From assembly GCA_023441105.1 (NCBI GenBank), contig JAEZQX010000223.1, forward strand, positions 1 through 6,948: a stretch of 6,948 nt of DNA, in the 5' to 3' direction. The notes beneath the pieces are model-generated. The model worked only from the letters and a program-made list of their open reading frames with translations, ran no database searches and was not told where the DNA came from. Position 1 is the stretch's first letter; each line of letters starts with the position of its first letter. Below, piece after piece: positions 1 through 6,948 of the stretch. Source of the DNA: Pseudomonadota bacterium. GTDB lineage: Bacteria > Pseudomonadota > Gammaproteobacteria > Burkholderiales > Burkholderiaceae. A program made the position numbers and the translations under genes.

Positions 1-684
1 TCTTCCAGGACCCGATGATGACGCTGAACCCGGTCCTGCGCATCGACACGCAGATGTTCGAGGCGATCCGGGCGCACCGGAAGATCGGCGCGGCGGCGGC
101 GCGCTCGCGGGCGCGCGAGGCGCTGGCGATGGTGGGGATCCCGTCGCCGGACGAACGCCTGCTGTCCTATCCGCATCAACTGTCGGGTGGGATGCGCCAG
201 CGAGTGGCGATCGCCATCGCCATGCTCAACCGGCCGCGGCTGGTCATCGCCGACGAGCCGACGACGGCACTCGACGTCACCATCCAGGCGCAGATCCTGC
301 ACGAGGTGCAGAAGCTGTGCCGTGAAACGCGCACCGCCATGCTGTGGATCACCCACGACCTCGCGGTCGTCTCCGGCCTCGCCGACCGCATCGCCGTGAT
401 GTACGCCGGCCGCATCGTCGAGACCGGCGCGGCGGCGGATGTGATCGGCCGGCCGCTGCATCCGTACACGCAGGGCCTGATCGATTCGATCCCGTCGCGC
501 GGCACGCATGGAACGCGGCTGCGCCAGATTCCCGGCATGACCCCGTCGCTGCTGCAGCTGCCGCGCGGCTGCGCGTTCCGGCCGAGATGTCCGCGCGCCG
601 GCCACGACTGCCTGCAGCCGCCGCCGCTGGTGCAGCGCGGGCCAGGGCGGACGCTGCGCTGCTTCCATCCGCTGGATGCCGACC

Positions 685-692
<8 letters not shown>
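1..692 (+). CDS. Peptide-type ABC transporter ATP-binding protein, DppD/OppD family (5' truncated)
   Basis: Cytoplasmic ATPase subunit of a dipeptide/oligopeptide-type ABC importer, which powers uptake together with a second ATPase, two permeases and a periplasmic binding protein. The reading frame is already open at base 3 and begins in the Q-loop ([11 protein letters not shown]), so the N-terminus with Walker A lies upstream of the window. Family members are usually about 320-330 residues; 229 are visible. Numbering from the Met at base 15, the ABC signature LSGGMRQR is at 56-63, Walker B with D-loop [12 protein letters not shown] at 76-87, and the switch histidine (ITHD) at 114. The tail is typical of the oligopeptide ATPase C-terminal domain: HPYTQGL at 149-155, then GCAFRPRCP with cysteines 186, 192, 199 and 216. 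The Met at base 15 is internal, not the start. The 3' end overlaps the next ATPase gene by 8 nt, implying translational coupling. The family call is secure; whether the substrate is dipeptides, oligopeptides or other solutes is not visible. Confidence 0.95.
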
Positions 693-1733
<1,041 letters not shown>

Positions 1734-1737
<4 letters not shown>

Positions 1738-2627
1738 CCGCAACCGTCCTGCCTGCCGACGCCGCTCCGGCGGCACCGTTCACGCTGCGGCTGCCCGAGC
1801 CCGGCAGCGAGATTCCTCTCGTCTGCGACTCGCCGCACAGCGGCACGCGTTACCCCGCCGATTTCGGCCACGCCATCGCGCTCGACGACTTGCGCGCAGG
1901 CGAGGACACCGACGTGCACGTCCTTTGGGATGTCCTGCCGTCGGTCGGTGCGTCGCTGCTGGCGGCGGAGTTCCCGCGCAGCTACATCGACCCGAACCGC
2001 GATGTCACCGATATCGATCCGGAAATGCTCGATGGACCCTGGCCGGGCGTCGTCGACTCGAGCGAGAAGACCCGGCTCGGCATCGGCTTGATCTGGCGCG
2101 ACGCCGGCCACGACGGGAGGCAGCCGATCTACGGCCGCCGGCTGTCGGTCGCCGAGGTCCAGGCGCGCATCGCGAACTACCACGCGCCCTACCAGTCGCG
2201 GCTGCTCGCGCTGATCGAGGGCGCCTACCGCCGCTTCGGTGCCGTCTGGCACCTGAACCTGCATTCGATGCCGGCCAATTCCTACGAAGGCCTGCAGATC
2301 AGGAGCGACAAGCGGCTGGCCGACTTCGTGCTCGGCGACCGCGACGGCGTCACCTGCGCACCGGAGTTCACCGCCATGGTCGCCGAAGCCCTGCGCCGGC
2401 GCGGCTTCAGCGTGGCGCTCAACGATCCGTTCAAGGGCGTGGCGCTGATCTCGCGGCTGGGCCGGCCGGCGCAGGATCGCCACAGCCTGCAGATCGAGGT
2501 GCACCGCGGGCTCTACATGGACGAGATCACGCGCGCCCGCAGCGACGGCTTCGAGCCGCTGCGTGGCGCACTTGGCGAGGTCGCGGCCGAGATCGCCGCC
2601 TACGTGCGCACGACAATCCCTGAATGA
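1734..2627 (+). CDS. N-formylglutamate amidohydrolase family protein
   Basis: A 297-aa protein of the N-formylglutamate amidohydrolase (FGase) family. Characterised members hydrolyse N-formyl-L-glutamate to glutamate and formate in histidine degradation. Visible family blocks in order: SPHSG at 33-37, YIDPNRD at 84-90, LNLHSMP at 174-180, GDRDG at 201-205, NDPFKG at 230-235, and IEVHRGLYMDE at 254-264. The histidine and acidic residues in these blocks are probable metal and catalytic groups. The start codon sits in an ATGA overlap with the preceding ATPase stop and has no recognisable Shine-Dalgarno site, so expression should depend on upstream translation. No other hut gene (hutH, hutU, hutI) is adjacent. 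The company of a peptide-type importer and an M20 hydrolase suggests the enzyme acts on an imported N-formyl or other N-blocked amino-acid compound instead. That substrate is inference; the family assignment is from the sequence. There is no signal peptide, so the location should be cytoplasmic. Confidence 0.9.
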
Positions 2628-2634
2628 GACCGAC

Positions 2635-3852
2635 ATGACGCTCATCGCCGAAATCACCGCCGAACGCCAACAGCTCACCGCGCTTCGCCGCGACATCCAT
2701 GCGCATCCGGAGCTGGCATTCCAGGAGACGCGCACCGCCGGCCTGGTGGCCGAGCACCTGGCCCGCCTGGGGCTCGAGGTCCACACCGGCATCGGCCGCA
2801 CCGGCGTGGTGGCGGTTCTTCGCGGCAGCGGCGGCGCTGGACGGTCGATCGGGCTGCGCGCCGACATGGATGCGTTGCCGATGCCGGAGCACAACCGCTT
2901 CGCCCACGCATCGCGCAACCCCGGCCGCATGCACGGCTGCGGCCACGACGGACACACCACGATGCTGCTCGGTGCGGCGCAGTACCTGGCGAGGCATCGC
3001 GATTTCGCCGGCACGGTCAACTTCATCTTTCAGCCGGCGGAGGAGGGCGGCAACGCCGGCGCGCGCGCCATGATCGAAGACGGGCTGTTCGAGCGGTTTC
3101 CCTGCGACGAGATCTACGGCATCCACAACATGCCCGGCACGCCTGCCGGCGTGTTTGCCTTTCGCAAGGGAGCGATGATGGCGTCCAGCAATCGCTTCGA
3201 CATCGTCATCCGCGGCACGGGTGGCCATGCGGCCATGCCGCAGAAGGCCGTCGACCCGATCGTCATCGCGGCCGAGATGGTGGGCGTGTTGCAGACCATC
3301 ATCTCGCGCAGCAAGTCGCCGATCGACACCGCGGTGCTCTCGGTCACCCAGATCCATGCCGGCGATGCCTACAACGTCATTCCGGACGAGGCGGTGCTGC
3401 GCGGCACCGTGCGCACCTTCAGCACAGAGGTGCTCGACCAGATCGAGGAGCGCATGCGCCAGGTTGCGCAGACCCTGCCGCAGGTCTACGGGGCCAGCGG
3501 CGAGCTCCACTTCGTGCGCGCCTATCCGCCGCTGGTGAACCACGATGAACAGACCGACTTCGCGGCGCGGGTGGCGCAGGAAAGCTTCGGCGCCGACAAG
3601 GTGATCCGCGATACTCCGCCGGTGGGTGGCGCCGAGGACTTCTCCTTCTACCTCGAGAAGGTGCCCGGCAGCTACCTGTTCCTCGGCAACGGCGATGGCG
3701 GCCATCGCGAGGCCACCTACCACGGCATGGGACCGTGCGAGCTGCACAATCCCAACTACGACTTCAACGACGAACTGCTGCCGATCGGCGCAAGCTACTG
3801 GGTCAGGCTGGTGCAGGCTTTCTTCGGGACCGCTCAACGCGCCGCGAGATAG
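2635..3852 (+). CDS. M20 family metallo-amidohydrolase (hippurate / N-acyl-L-amino-acid hydrolase type)
   Basis: A 405-aa cytoplasmic metalloamidohydrolase that should cleave the amide bond of an N-acyl amino acid or related compound. Motifs of the M20D/HipO-like group appear in order: RRDIHAHPEL at 18-27, LRADMDALPM at 74-83, HGCGHDGHTTMLLGAA at 100-115, FQPAEEGGNAGARAMI at 132-147, HNMPG at 164-168, GTGGHAAMP at 194-202, HAGDAYNVIP at 241-250, GGAEDFSFYL at 331-340, and HNPNYDFNDE at 371-380. By analogy with the family, the two-metal ligands are C102, H104, E137, H164 and H371; E136 is the probable general base and H198 is in the dimerisation (lid) domain. The frame is open back to an ATG at 2563, but that extension lies inside the previous gene and is not family-like; the ATG at 2635, seven bases after the upstream stop, gives the normal N-terminus and length. 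It is the last gene of the + strand operon, and its 3' end overlaps the convergent gene by 19 nt. Hippurate is only one possible substrate; indole-3-acetyl conjugates and other N-acyl amino acids are also used in this family. Confidence 0.93.
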   Translation: MTLIAEITAERQQLTALRRDIHAHPELAFQETRTAGLVAEHLARLGLEVHTGIGRTGVVAVLRGSGGAGRSIGLRADMDALPMPEHNRFAHASRNPGRMHGCGHDGHTTMLLGAAQYLARHRDFAGTVNFIFQPAEEGGNAGARAMIEDGLFERFPCDEIYGIHNMPGTPAGVFAFRKGAMMASSNRFDIVIRGTGGHAAMPQKAVDPIVIAAEMVGVLQTIISRSKSPIDTAVLSVTQIHAGDAYNVIPDEAVLRGTVRTFSTEVLDQIEERMRQVAQTLPQVYGASGELHFVRAYPPLVNHDEQTDFAARVAQESFGADKVIRDTPPVGGAEDFSFYLEKVPGSYLFLGNGDGGHREATYHGMGPCELHNPNYDFNDELLPIGASYWVRLVQAFFGTAQRAAR

Positions 3853-5081
3853 ACGAACAGGCCGTCGACGGCTTCGCGCTGGTCCTGGCGCAGCGGCTCG
3901 CGGAGCAGTCCGGCAACGTCGAGATCGTGGTCCGCCGCGAGCCCGCGCAGGTACGACGCCGAATGGGCATAGCGCAGGCTGGGCAGCAGCTCGAAGCTGT
4001 TGCAGTCGTCATTGGCCACCTCCACCGAGAAGCAGAACACGCCCCCGGGTTGCAGCACGCGCCGCACGGCGGAGAAGACCGGCACGAGGTCGCCGATGTA
4101 GATGAAGACGTCGGCGGCGATGACCAGGTCATGGGTGGCGCTCGTCTCCGCCAGGTACTGCGTAATATCCGCCTGCACCAGCTGGTGATAGAGGCCAAGG
4201 CCGGCGGCCCGGTCGAGCATCTGGCGGGACAGGTCGACGCCGGTGAGGCGATCGGCGATGGCGGCGAGCTGCGGCGCGCATAGCCCGGTGCCGCAGCCGA
4301 GATCGAGGGCCGAGCGAAAGCGCCGCGGCGCGATCGTCGCGAGGTGCCCGGTCAGCGCCTGGTGGGCACGATAGCCGAGCACCTGCACCAGGTGCTCGTC
4401 GAACTCGTCCGCATAGTCGTCGAACAGCGAGCGCACATAGGATGCCGGCGCACCGGGCGGGGCACCGGCACCGCCCACCGAGGCGAGATAGTAGCGGTTC
4501 AGTTCCGGGTCGCCGCCATGGGCGAGCGCCTGGCGAAATGCCGCGGCGGCCTCCTCGAATCGGCGCAGCTCCTGCAGGATGCCGCCGCGGTTGGTCCAGG
4601 CGGCGGCCAGGGCCGGATCGATCGCGAGGGCGCGGTCATAGGAGGCGAGCGCCTGCTCCGGCCGCTTGAGGCTCTGCAGCACCTGGCCGTGCCGCAGCCA
4701 CGGCTCGGCGATGCTGTCGTCGATTGCCAGCAAGCGCTCGAAGCTCGCCAGTGCATCCTCGTTGCGGTCGAGCAGCCCGCAGGCGGTGCCGCGGTGGAAC
4801 CAGGCGTCGAGGTTGTCCGGCTCCATCGCGACGACTTCCTCGATCGCCGTCAGCGCATCCTGCGGCCGGCCGAGATCGAGTCGCGCCGCCGCGAGGTTGA
4901 CCAGCGTCGAGCTGCGCCGGGGCAGCAGTTCGAGCGACGACAGGAAGCGTTTCTCGGCTTGCGCGGCCTGGCCCGATTCGAGCAGTTCCAGGCCCTGGAG
5001 GAACAACTGCCTGGCATGCTCGAAAGTGGCCGGGTCCGGCTCGGCCATCGGCGGCTTCGGCGGGGTGGCGGGAGGCTGCAT
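3834..5081 (-). CDS. TPR-repeat protein with C-terminal class I SAM-dependent methyltransferase domain
   Basis: A 415-aa two-part protein of the predicted TPR-methyltransferase type. Residues 1-17 are proline-rich. About five tetratricopeptide repeats follow, at roughly 18-51, 56-89, 91-123, 125-157 and 159-192, with typical spacing and ends such as ALAIDP; these form a protein-binding scaffold. A linker leads into YVRSLFDDYADEFDEHL (215-231), a conserved entry to the methyltransferase domain in this family. SAM-binding motif I is LDLGCGTG at 259-266, the ribose-binding acidic strand is VDLS at 282-285, and motif II is DLVIAADVFIYIGD at 318-331, with RVLQPGG at 341-347. No signal peptide or membrane segment is seen, so it is probably cytoplasmic. 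The methyl acceptor is unknown; the TPRs suggest a protein target or partner. The start at 5081 is preferred over the Met at residue 12 because a GGAG lies upstream, though at a long 13-nt spacing. It follows the gene for an unknown exported protein on the same strand after 57 nt, so the two may be co-transcribed. Confidence 0.9.
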   Translation of the reverse strand: MQPPATPPKPPMAEPDPATFEHARQLFLQGLELLESGQAAQAEKRFLSSLELLPRRSSTLVNLAAARLDLGRPQDALTAIEEVVAMEPDNLDAWFHRGTACGLLDRNEDALASFERLLAIDDSIAEPWLRHGQVLQSLKRPEQALASYDRALAIDPALAAAWTNRGGILQELRRFEEAAAAFRQALAHGGDPELNRYYLASVGGAGAPPGAPASYVRSLFDDYADEFDEHLVQVLGYRAHQALTGHLATIAPRRFRSALDLGCGTGLCAPQLAAIADRLTGVDLSRQMLDRAAGLGLYHQLVQADITQYLAETSATHDLVIAADVFIYIGDLVPVFSAVRRVLQPGGVFCFSVEVANDDCNSFELLPSLRYAHSASYLRGLAADHDLDVAGLLREPLRQDQREAVDGLFVYLAAR

Positions 5082-5114
5082 GCGAAGATGGTAACTCCCG
5101 ACCTGCGATGAAGT

Positions 5115-5131
5115 GGGCGCCGGGAGCGCCC
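5115..5131 (-). other. GC-rich stem-loop between two same-strand genes
   Basis: A perfect 6-bp inverted repeat, GGGCGC and GCGCCC, is separated by a 5-nt loop (CGGGA on the + strand). It lies in the 57-nt gap between the exported-protein gene and the TPR-methyltransferase gene. In the minus-strand transcript there is no U run after it, so it is not a convincing intrinsic terminator. It could stabilise mRNA or partly attenuate read-through. A 6-bp stem can arise by chance in DNA this GC-rich. Confidence 0.3.
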
Positions 5132-5138
5132 CGAGCCG

Positions 5139-5780
5139 TCAGCCCGCCAGCGTCAGGACCTGCTCGAGCTGTTCGTCGAAGTGACGGTTGAGCGCGTCGC
5201 GCTCCTGGTAGCGCGACTGCAGCGCCATGTCCTCGGCCAGGATCGCGTCGGCGGCGGTCACGATGCGTTCGAGGTACGCCGCCGGTACGCCGCGGCCCGG
5301 CTGGCGGTGGATCCAGCGAGTCGCAAGGTGCGTCGCCGCCCTGAAGTCGACGCCCAGTTGCAGGATGCGCGCTTCCGACTGGACGATGGCCGCTTCGGTG
5401 TCCTTGAGCGCGTCGCTGCGGGATGTCTCGATCTGCCGTCCTTGCAGGTAGGCGGCCAGTGCATCCGGCCGCTCCTGCTTGGGCACCGCCAGGGCCTCGG
5501 CTTCCAGCGCCTTCCAGCGCTGCAGCGCGCTCTGCAGCCGGCGCTCACGGGCAAGCGGCGGGATCAGCGCCGGCAGCGACGACCGGCCCGGCAGCTCGGC
5601 GTGGTCCATGGCGCCCAGGCAGGCGAGGTCGGCGGCCCCGGGAAGGGAGCCTGCATCGGCAGCGCCGGCCTGGCAGCCAGGCTGCAGGGGCAGGGCGGCC
5701 TGCGCGGAGAAGGTGGTGGAGAAGAGCGGCAGCAGGATCGTAGCCACCAGGGTGGCGGCGCGCATGCGGAGGTCTTTCAT
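5139..5780 (-). CDS. Hypothetical exported protein with a helical C-terminal region
   Basis: I do not recognise this family. The 213-aa product starts with a standard signal peptide: positive residues at 1-7 (MKDLRMR), a hydrophobic stretch at about 8-24, and a likely cleavage after SAQA at residue 28. The mature part should be periplasmic or surface-associated. Residues 29-75 are rich in Ala, Gly, Pro and Leu and contain the only two cysteines, C36 and C54, which could form a disulfide. Neither cysteine is in a lipobox at the signal cleavage site. Residues 78-213 are rich in Ala, Leu, Glu, Gln and Arg with almost no Gly or Pro except near 100-105 and 161-166, so they should be mostly alpha-helical, perhaps coiled coil. 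Start choice is uncertain: the ATG at 5780 gives the better signal-peptide n-region, while Met6 (ATG at 5765) also works; neither has a strong Shine-Dalgarno site. Codon use matches the neighbours. It lies 57 nt upstream of the TPR-methyltransferase on the same strand and is divergent from the peroxiredoxin gene. Confidence 0.8.
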   Translation of the reverse strand: MKDLRMRAATLVATILLPLFSTTFSAQAALPLQPGCQAGAADAGSLPGAADLACLGAMDHAELPGRSSLPALIPPLARERRLQSALQRWKALEAEALAVPKQERPDALAAYLQGRQIETSRSDALKDTEAAIVQSEARILQLGVDFRAATHLATRWIHRQPGRGVPAAYLERIVTAADAILAEDMALQSRYQERDALNRHFDEQLEQVLTLAG

Positions 5781-5860
5781 GCGGCGACGTTAGCGGCGAC
5801 GGTGATGCCGGGCCGGCTTGCAGCGATCACCGGCGCCGCGAGAGGGATGTACGGTGCCGT

Positions 5861-5882
5861 GCTGTCGCATCGATGCGGCAGC
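5861..5882. promoter_or_regulatory. 22-bp near-perfect palindrome, possible operator
   Basis: The left half GCTGTCGCATC is followed directly by the right half GATGCGGCAGC. Ten of eleven positions are complementary, and the central 12 bp (CGCATCGATGCG) are perfect. With no loop, it resembles a binding site for a dimeric protein more than a terminator hairpin. It lies 79 bp upstream of the leftward gene start and about 110 bp upstream of the predicted rightward promoter -35 box. The cognate regulator is unknown. Confidence 0.4.
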
Positions 5883-5934
5883 GGCGCCGTGTGCGCCCGC
5901 GCCCGCGCTTGCGCCGCAGTGCGGCCTGCTACAT

Positions 5935-5945
5935 AACCTGAGGTT
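5935..5945. promoter_or_regulatory. 11-bp palindrome AACCTGAGGTT, possible operator
   Basis: AACCT and AGGTT are perfectly complementary arms around a central G. The dyad centre is about 64 bp upstream of the transcription start expected from the predicted promoter, where activators often bind. It does not fit a T-N11-A LysR box exactly, nor a full OxyR consensus, so no regulator is assigned. Confidence 0.35.
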
Positions 5946-5969
5946 CGTTCGATGCTACGGATCGGTCGT

Positions 5970-5997
5970 TTGAGTGCCGGGAACGCGGATCTATAGT
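5970..5997 (+). promoter_or_regulatory. Predicted sigma70-type promoter of the peroxiredoxin gene
   Basis: The -35 box TTGAGT (5970-5975; four of six matches to TTGACA) and the -10 box TATAGT (5992-5997; five of six matches to TATAAT) are separated by 16 bp. Transcription would start near 6004, giving a leader of about 26 nt before the ATG at 6030. The segment is more AT-rich than its surroundings. Predicted by eye only. Confidence 0.6.
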
Positions 5998-6018
5998 GCT
6001 GGATTCGTCAGGATCTAC

Positions 6019-6023
6019 GGGAG
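6019..6023 (+). promoter_or_regulatory. Strong ribosome binding site for the peroxiredoxin
   Basis: GGGAG is followed by a 6-nt spacer (AAAGGG) and then the ATG at 6030. It is the clearest Shine-Dalgarno sequence in the window and fixes this start codon. It suggests high expression, as expected for a peroxide-detoxifying enzyme. Confidence 0.75.
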
Positions 6024-6029
6024 AAAGGG

Positions 6030-6668
6030 ATGACCATTCGGCTGGGCGACCAGGCGCCAGACTTCGAGCAGGACACGTCGATCGGCAAGATCAGGTTCCA
6101 TGAGTGGGCAGGCGACTCGTGGGTCGTTCTGTTCTCACACCCGGCCGATTTCACGCCGATCTGCACCACCGAGCTGGGCTTGACGGCGAAGCTCAAGGGC
6201 GAGTTCGACAAGCGCAACGTCAAGGCGATCGCGGTCTCGGTCGATCCGAAAGACAGCCACCTCGGCTGGATCAAGGACATCAACGAGACGCAGCAGACGC
6301 GGGTCGAGTTCCCGATCGTCGCCGATGCCGACCGCAAGGTCTCGGAGCTGTACGACATGATCCACCCGGGGCAGTCCACTACCGTCACCGTGCGCACCGT
6401 GTTCATCATCGATCCGAAGAAGACCGTGCGGCTGACGCTGACCTATCCGCTCAACGTCGGACGCAACTTCGACGAGATCCTGCGCACCATCGATGCGCTG
6501 CAGCTGGTCGACAAGCATGGCGTCGCCACGCCCGGGAACTGGCGCGATGGCGACGACGTGGTGATCCCGACCTCGATCCAGGACGAGGCGGTCATCAAGG
6601 AGAAGTTTCCCAAGGGCTACAAGGCGCTGCGCCCCTACCTGCGCCTGACCCCGCAACCCGGACGGTAA
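6030..6668 (+). CDS. 1-Cys peroxiredoxin (Prx6 type)
   Basis: A 212-aa thiol peroxidase that should reduce hydrogen peroxide, organic hydroperoxides or peroxynitrite in the cytoplasm. The AhpC/TSA thioredoxin-fold domain spans about 4-150, and a C-terminal 1-Cys Prx domain about 155-205. The active-site segment SHPADFTPICTTE (36-48) contains the peroxidatic C45 with T42 and P38 in the conserved P-x3-T-x2-C arrangement, plus H37 as in Prx6 proteins. R122 (VRTVFIIDP) is the probable conserved active-site arginine. C45 is the only cysteine in the protein, so there is no resolving cysteine in the same chain; the oxidised sulfenate must be reduced by an outside thiol such as glutathione or a protein partner. 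The motifs TPGNWRDGDDVVIP (167-180) and YLRLTPQP (203-210) are typical of the group, and the length is normal. It has its own predicted promoter and ribosome binding site. A stem-loop follows the stop codon, then a cysJ-like gene on the same strand. Confidence 0.95.
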   Translation: MTIRLGDQAPDFEQDTSIGKIRFHEWAGDSWVVLFSHPADFTPICTTELGLTAKLKGEFDKRNVKAIAVSVDPKDSHLGWIKDINETQQTRVEFPIVADADRKVSELYDMIHPGQSTTVTVRTVFIIDPKKTVRLTLTYPLNVGRNFDEILRTIDALQLVDKHGVATPGNWRDGDDVVIPTSIQDEAVIKEKFPKGYKALRPYLRLTPQPGR

Positions 6669-6675
6669 GCCAGCC

Positions 6676-6705
6676 GGGCGCCCGCAGGTCGCGGGGCGCC
6701 CCTTC
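6676..6705 (+). terminator. GC-rich stem-loop after the peroxiredoxin gene, possible terminator
   Basis: GGGCGCCCGC (6676-6685), a 5-nt loop AGGTC, then GCGGGGCGCCC (6691-6701) form a 10-bp GC stem with one bulged G. Only a short CTTC follows, not a full U run, so termination may be partial. It begins 8 nt after the peroxiredoxin stop codon. Each arm is also self-complementary, so other folds are possible. Confidence 0.5.
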
Positions 6706-6755
6706 ACCGCCCGCGCCGCGATGCCCGCTGCGCGGCGCTCGCAGGAAGATTCAGG

Positions 6756-6948
6756 ATGGACATGTCATTTCCCCCGCTCGCCGACGCCGCCATCAGCGAC
6801 GAGGACCGGGCGGCCATACGCACGCTCGCGCGCTCGCTTTCCCCGGAGCAGGCCTTCTGGGTCGGCGGCTACCTCGCCGGCGCGGCGCAGGCACGTAGCG
6901 AGCTGCTGGCGCAGACCCTCGCCGAACCTCGCAGTCAGGCCGCGCCCG
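6756..6948 (+). CDS. cysJ: Sulfite reductase [NADPH] flavoprotein alpha subunit, N-terminus (3' truncated)
   Basis: The open frame runs from the ATG at 6756 to the window end (64 complete codons). The segment LSPEQAFWVGGYLAGAA (28-44) matches in pattern the N-terminal helical region of CysJ (E. coli has LTPTQLAWVSGYFWG), which precedes the flavodoxin-like FMN domain. CysJ passes electrons from NADPH through FAD and FMN to the CysI haemoprotein, which reduces sulfite to sulfide for cysteine synthesis. The flavodoxin and FAD/NADPH domains lie outside the window, so the call rests on this short segment. A related diflavin reductase is the main alternative. AGGA at 6743-6746 sits 9 nt before this ATG; the Met at 6762 is a possible alternative start with CAGG six bases upstream. 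The 87-nt gap after the peroxiredoxin contains the stem-loop and no evident promoter, so read-through from the peroxiredoxin promoter is possible. Confidence 0.75.
   Translation, partial: MDMSFPPLADAAISDEDRAAIRTLARSLSPEQAFWVGGYLAGAAQARSELLAQTLAEPRSQAAP

Larger units (their letters stand above)
5781..6029. other. Divergent intergenic region
   Basis: This 249-nt region between the leftward exported-protein gene and the rightward peroxiredoxin gene has no credible coding sequence. Bases 5781-5930 are very GC-rich with short GGCGCC-type palindromes. From about 5930 the composition becomes markedly more AT-rich, which fits a promoter region. Two dyads, a probable promoter and a ribosome binding site within it are listed separately. 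I could not find a convincing promoter for the leftward gene. Confidence 0.7.

Noticed and set aside
2563..2634. 24-residue N-terminal extension of the M20 hydrolase
   Set aside because: It overlaps the upstream FGase gene out of frame, is Arg/Pro-rich and not family-like. The ATG at 2635 gives the expected N-terminus and length.
2527..3837. 436-codon minus-strand open frame over the M20 hydrolase
   Set aside because: It is a mirror of the M20 gene, with no motifs or start signals of its own.
5501..5520. Exact tandem duplication of the 10-mer CTTCCAGCGC
   Set aside because: Only two copies, inside an intact coding frame (part of WKALEAEAL on the minus strand). It fits chance codon repetition; no frameshift or array is seen.
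5987..6017. Direct repeat GGATCTA at 5987-5993 and 6011-6017
   Set aside because: Only 7 bp long, and one copy overlaps the predicted -10 box. Too short to call an operator or mobile-element target duplication.
6104..6898. 264-codon + strand open frame over the peroxiredoxin and cysJ start
   Set aside because: It is out of frame with both real genes and its Arg/Gly-rich translation is typical of a shadow frame.

Overview
This window is high-GC bacterial chromosomal DNA with strong G/C preference at third codon positions. Genes are tightly packed and often overlap. The protein families (dipeptide-type ABC ATPases, N-formylglutamate amidohydrolase, a TPR-methyltransferase, an NADPH-sulfite-reductase-type flavoprotein) suggest a proteobacterium, probably beta or gamma. 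Nothing in the window fixes the genus. There are no RNA genes, CRISPR arrays, insertion sequences or phage genes.

Region 1 (1-3852, + strand) is the distal part of an apparent operon. It starts inside a DppD/OppD-type ATPase whose 5' part lies outside the window. A DppF/OppF-type ATPase follows (8-nt overlap), then an N-formylglutamate amidohydrolase family enzyme (ATGA overlap), then an M20-family amidohydrolase of the hippurate/N-acyl-amino-acid type (7-nt gap). Together they look like an importer for peptides or N-blocked amino-acid compounds, coupled to cytoplasmic hydrolases that remove formyl or acyl groups. The true substrate cannot be read from this sequence.

Region 2 (3834-5780, - strand) converges on region 1, and the last genes overlap by 19 nt at their 3' ends. 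It holds a gene for an unrecognised exported helical protein, followed after 57 nt by a protein with about five TPR repeats and a C-terminal class I SAM-dependent methyltransferase domain.

Region 3 (5781-6029) is a 249-nt divergent intergenic region. It contains a 22-bp near-perfect palindrome, an 11-bp palindrome, a plausible sigma70 promoter and a strong ribosome binding site leading into region 4.

Region 4 (6030-6948, + strand) encodes a 1-Cys (Prx6-type) peroxiredoxin with a single cysteine. A GC-rich stem-loop follows, and then the first 64 codons of a protein matching the N-terminus of the sulfite reductase flavoprotein alpha subunit (CysJ), cut by the window end. This places a thiol peroxidase beside assimilatory sulfur metabolism.

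Most of the window is conventional metabolism. The points most worth a second look are the importer/deacylase operon, the palindromes in the divergent region, the unknown exported protein beside the TPR-methyltransferase, and the conserved C-terminal cysteine sets in both ATPases.
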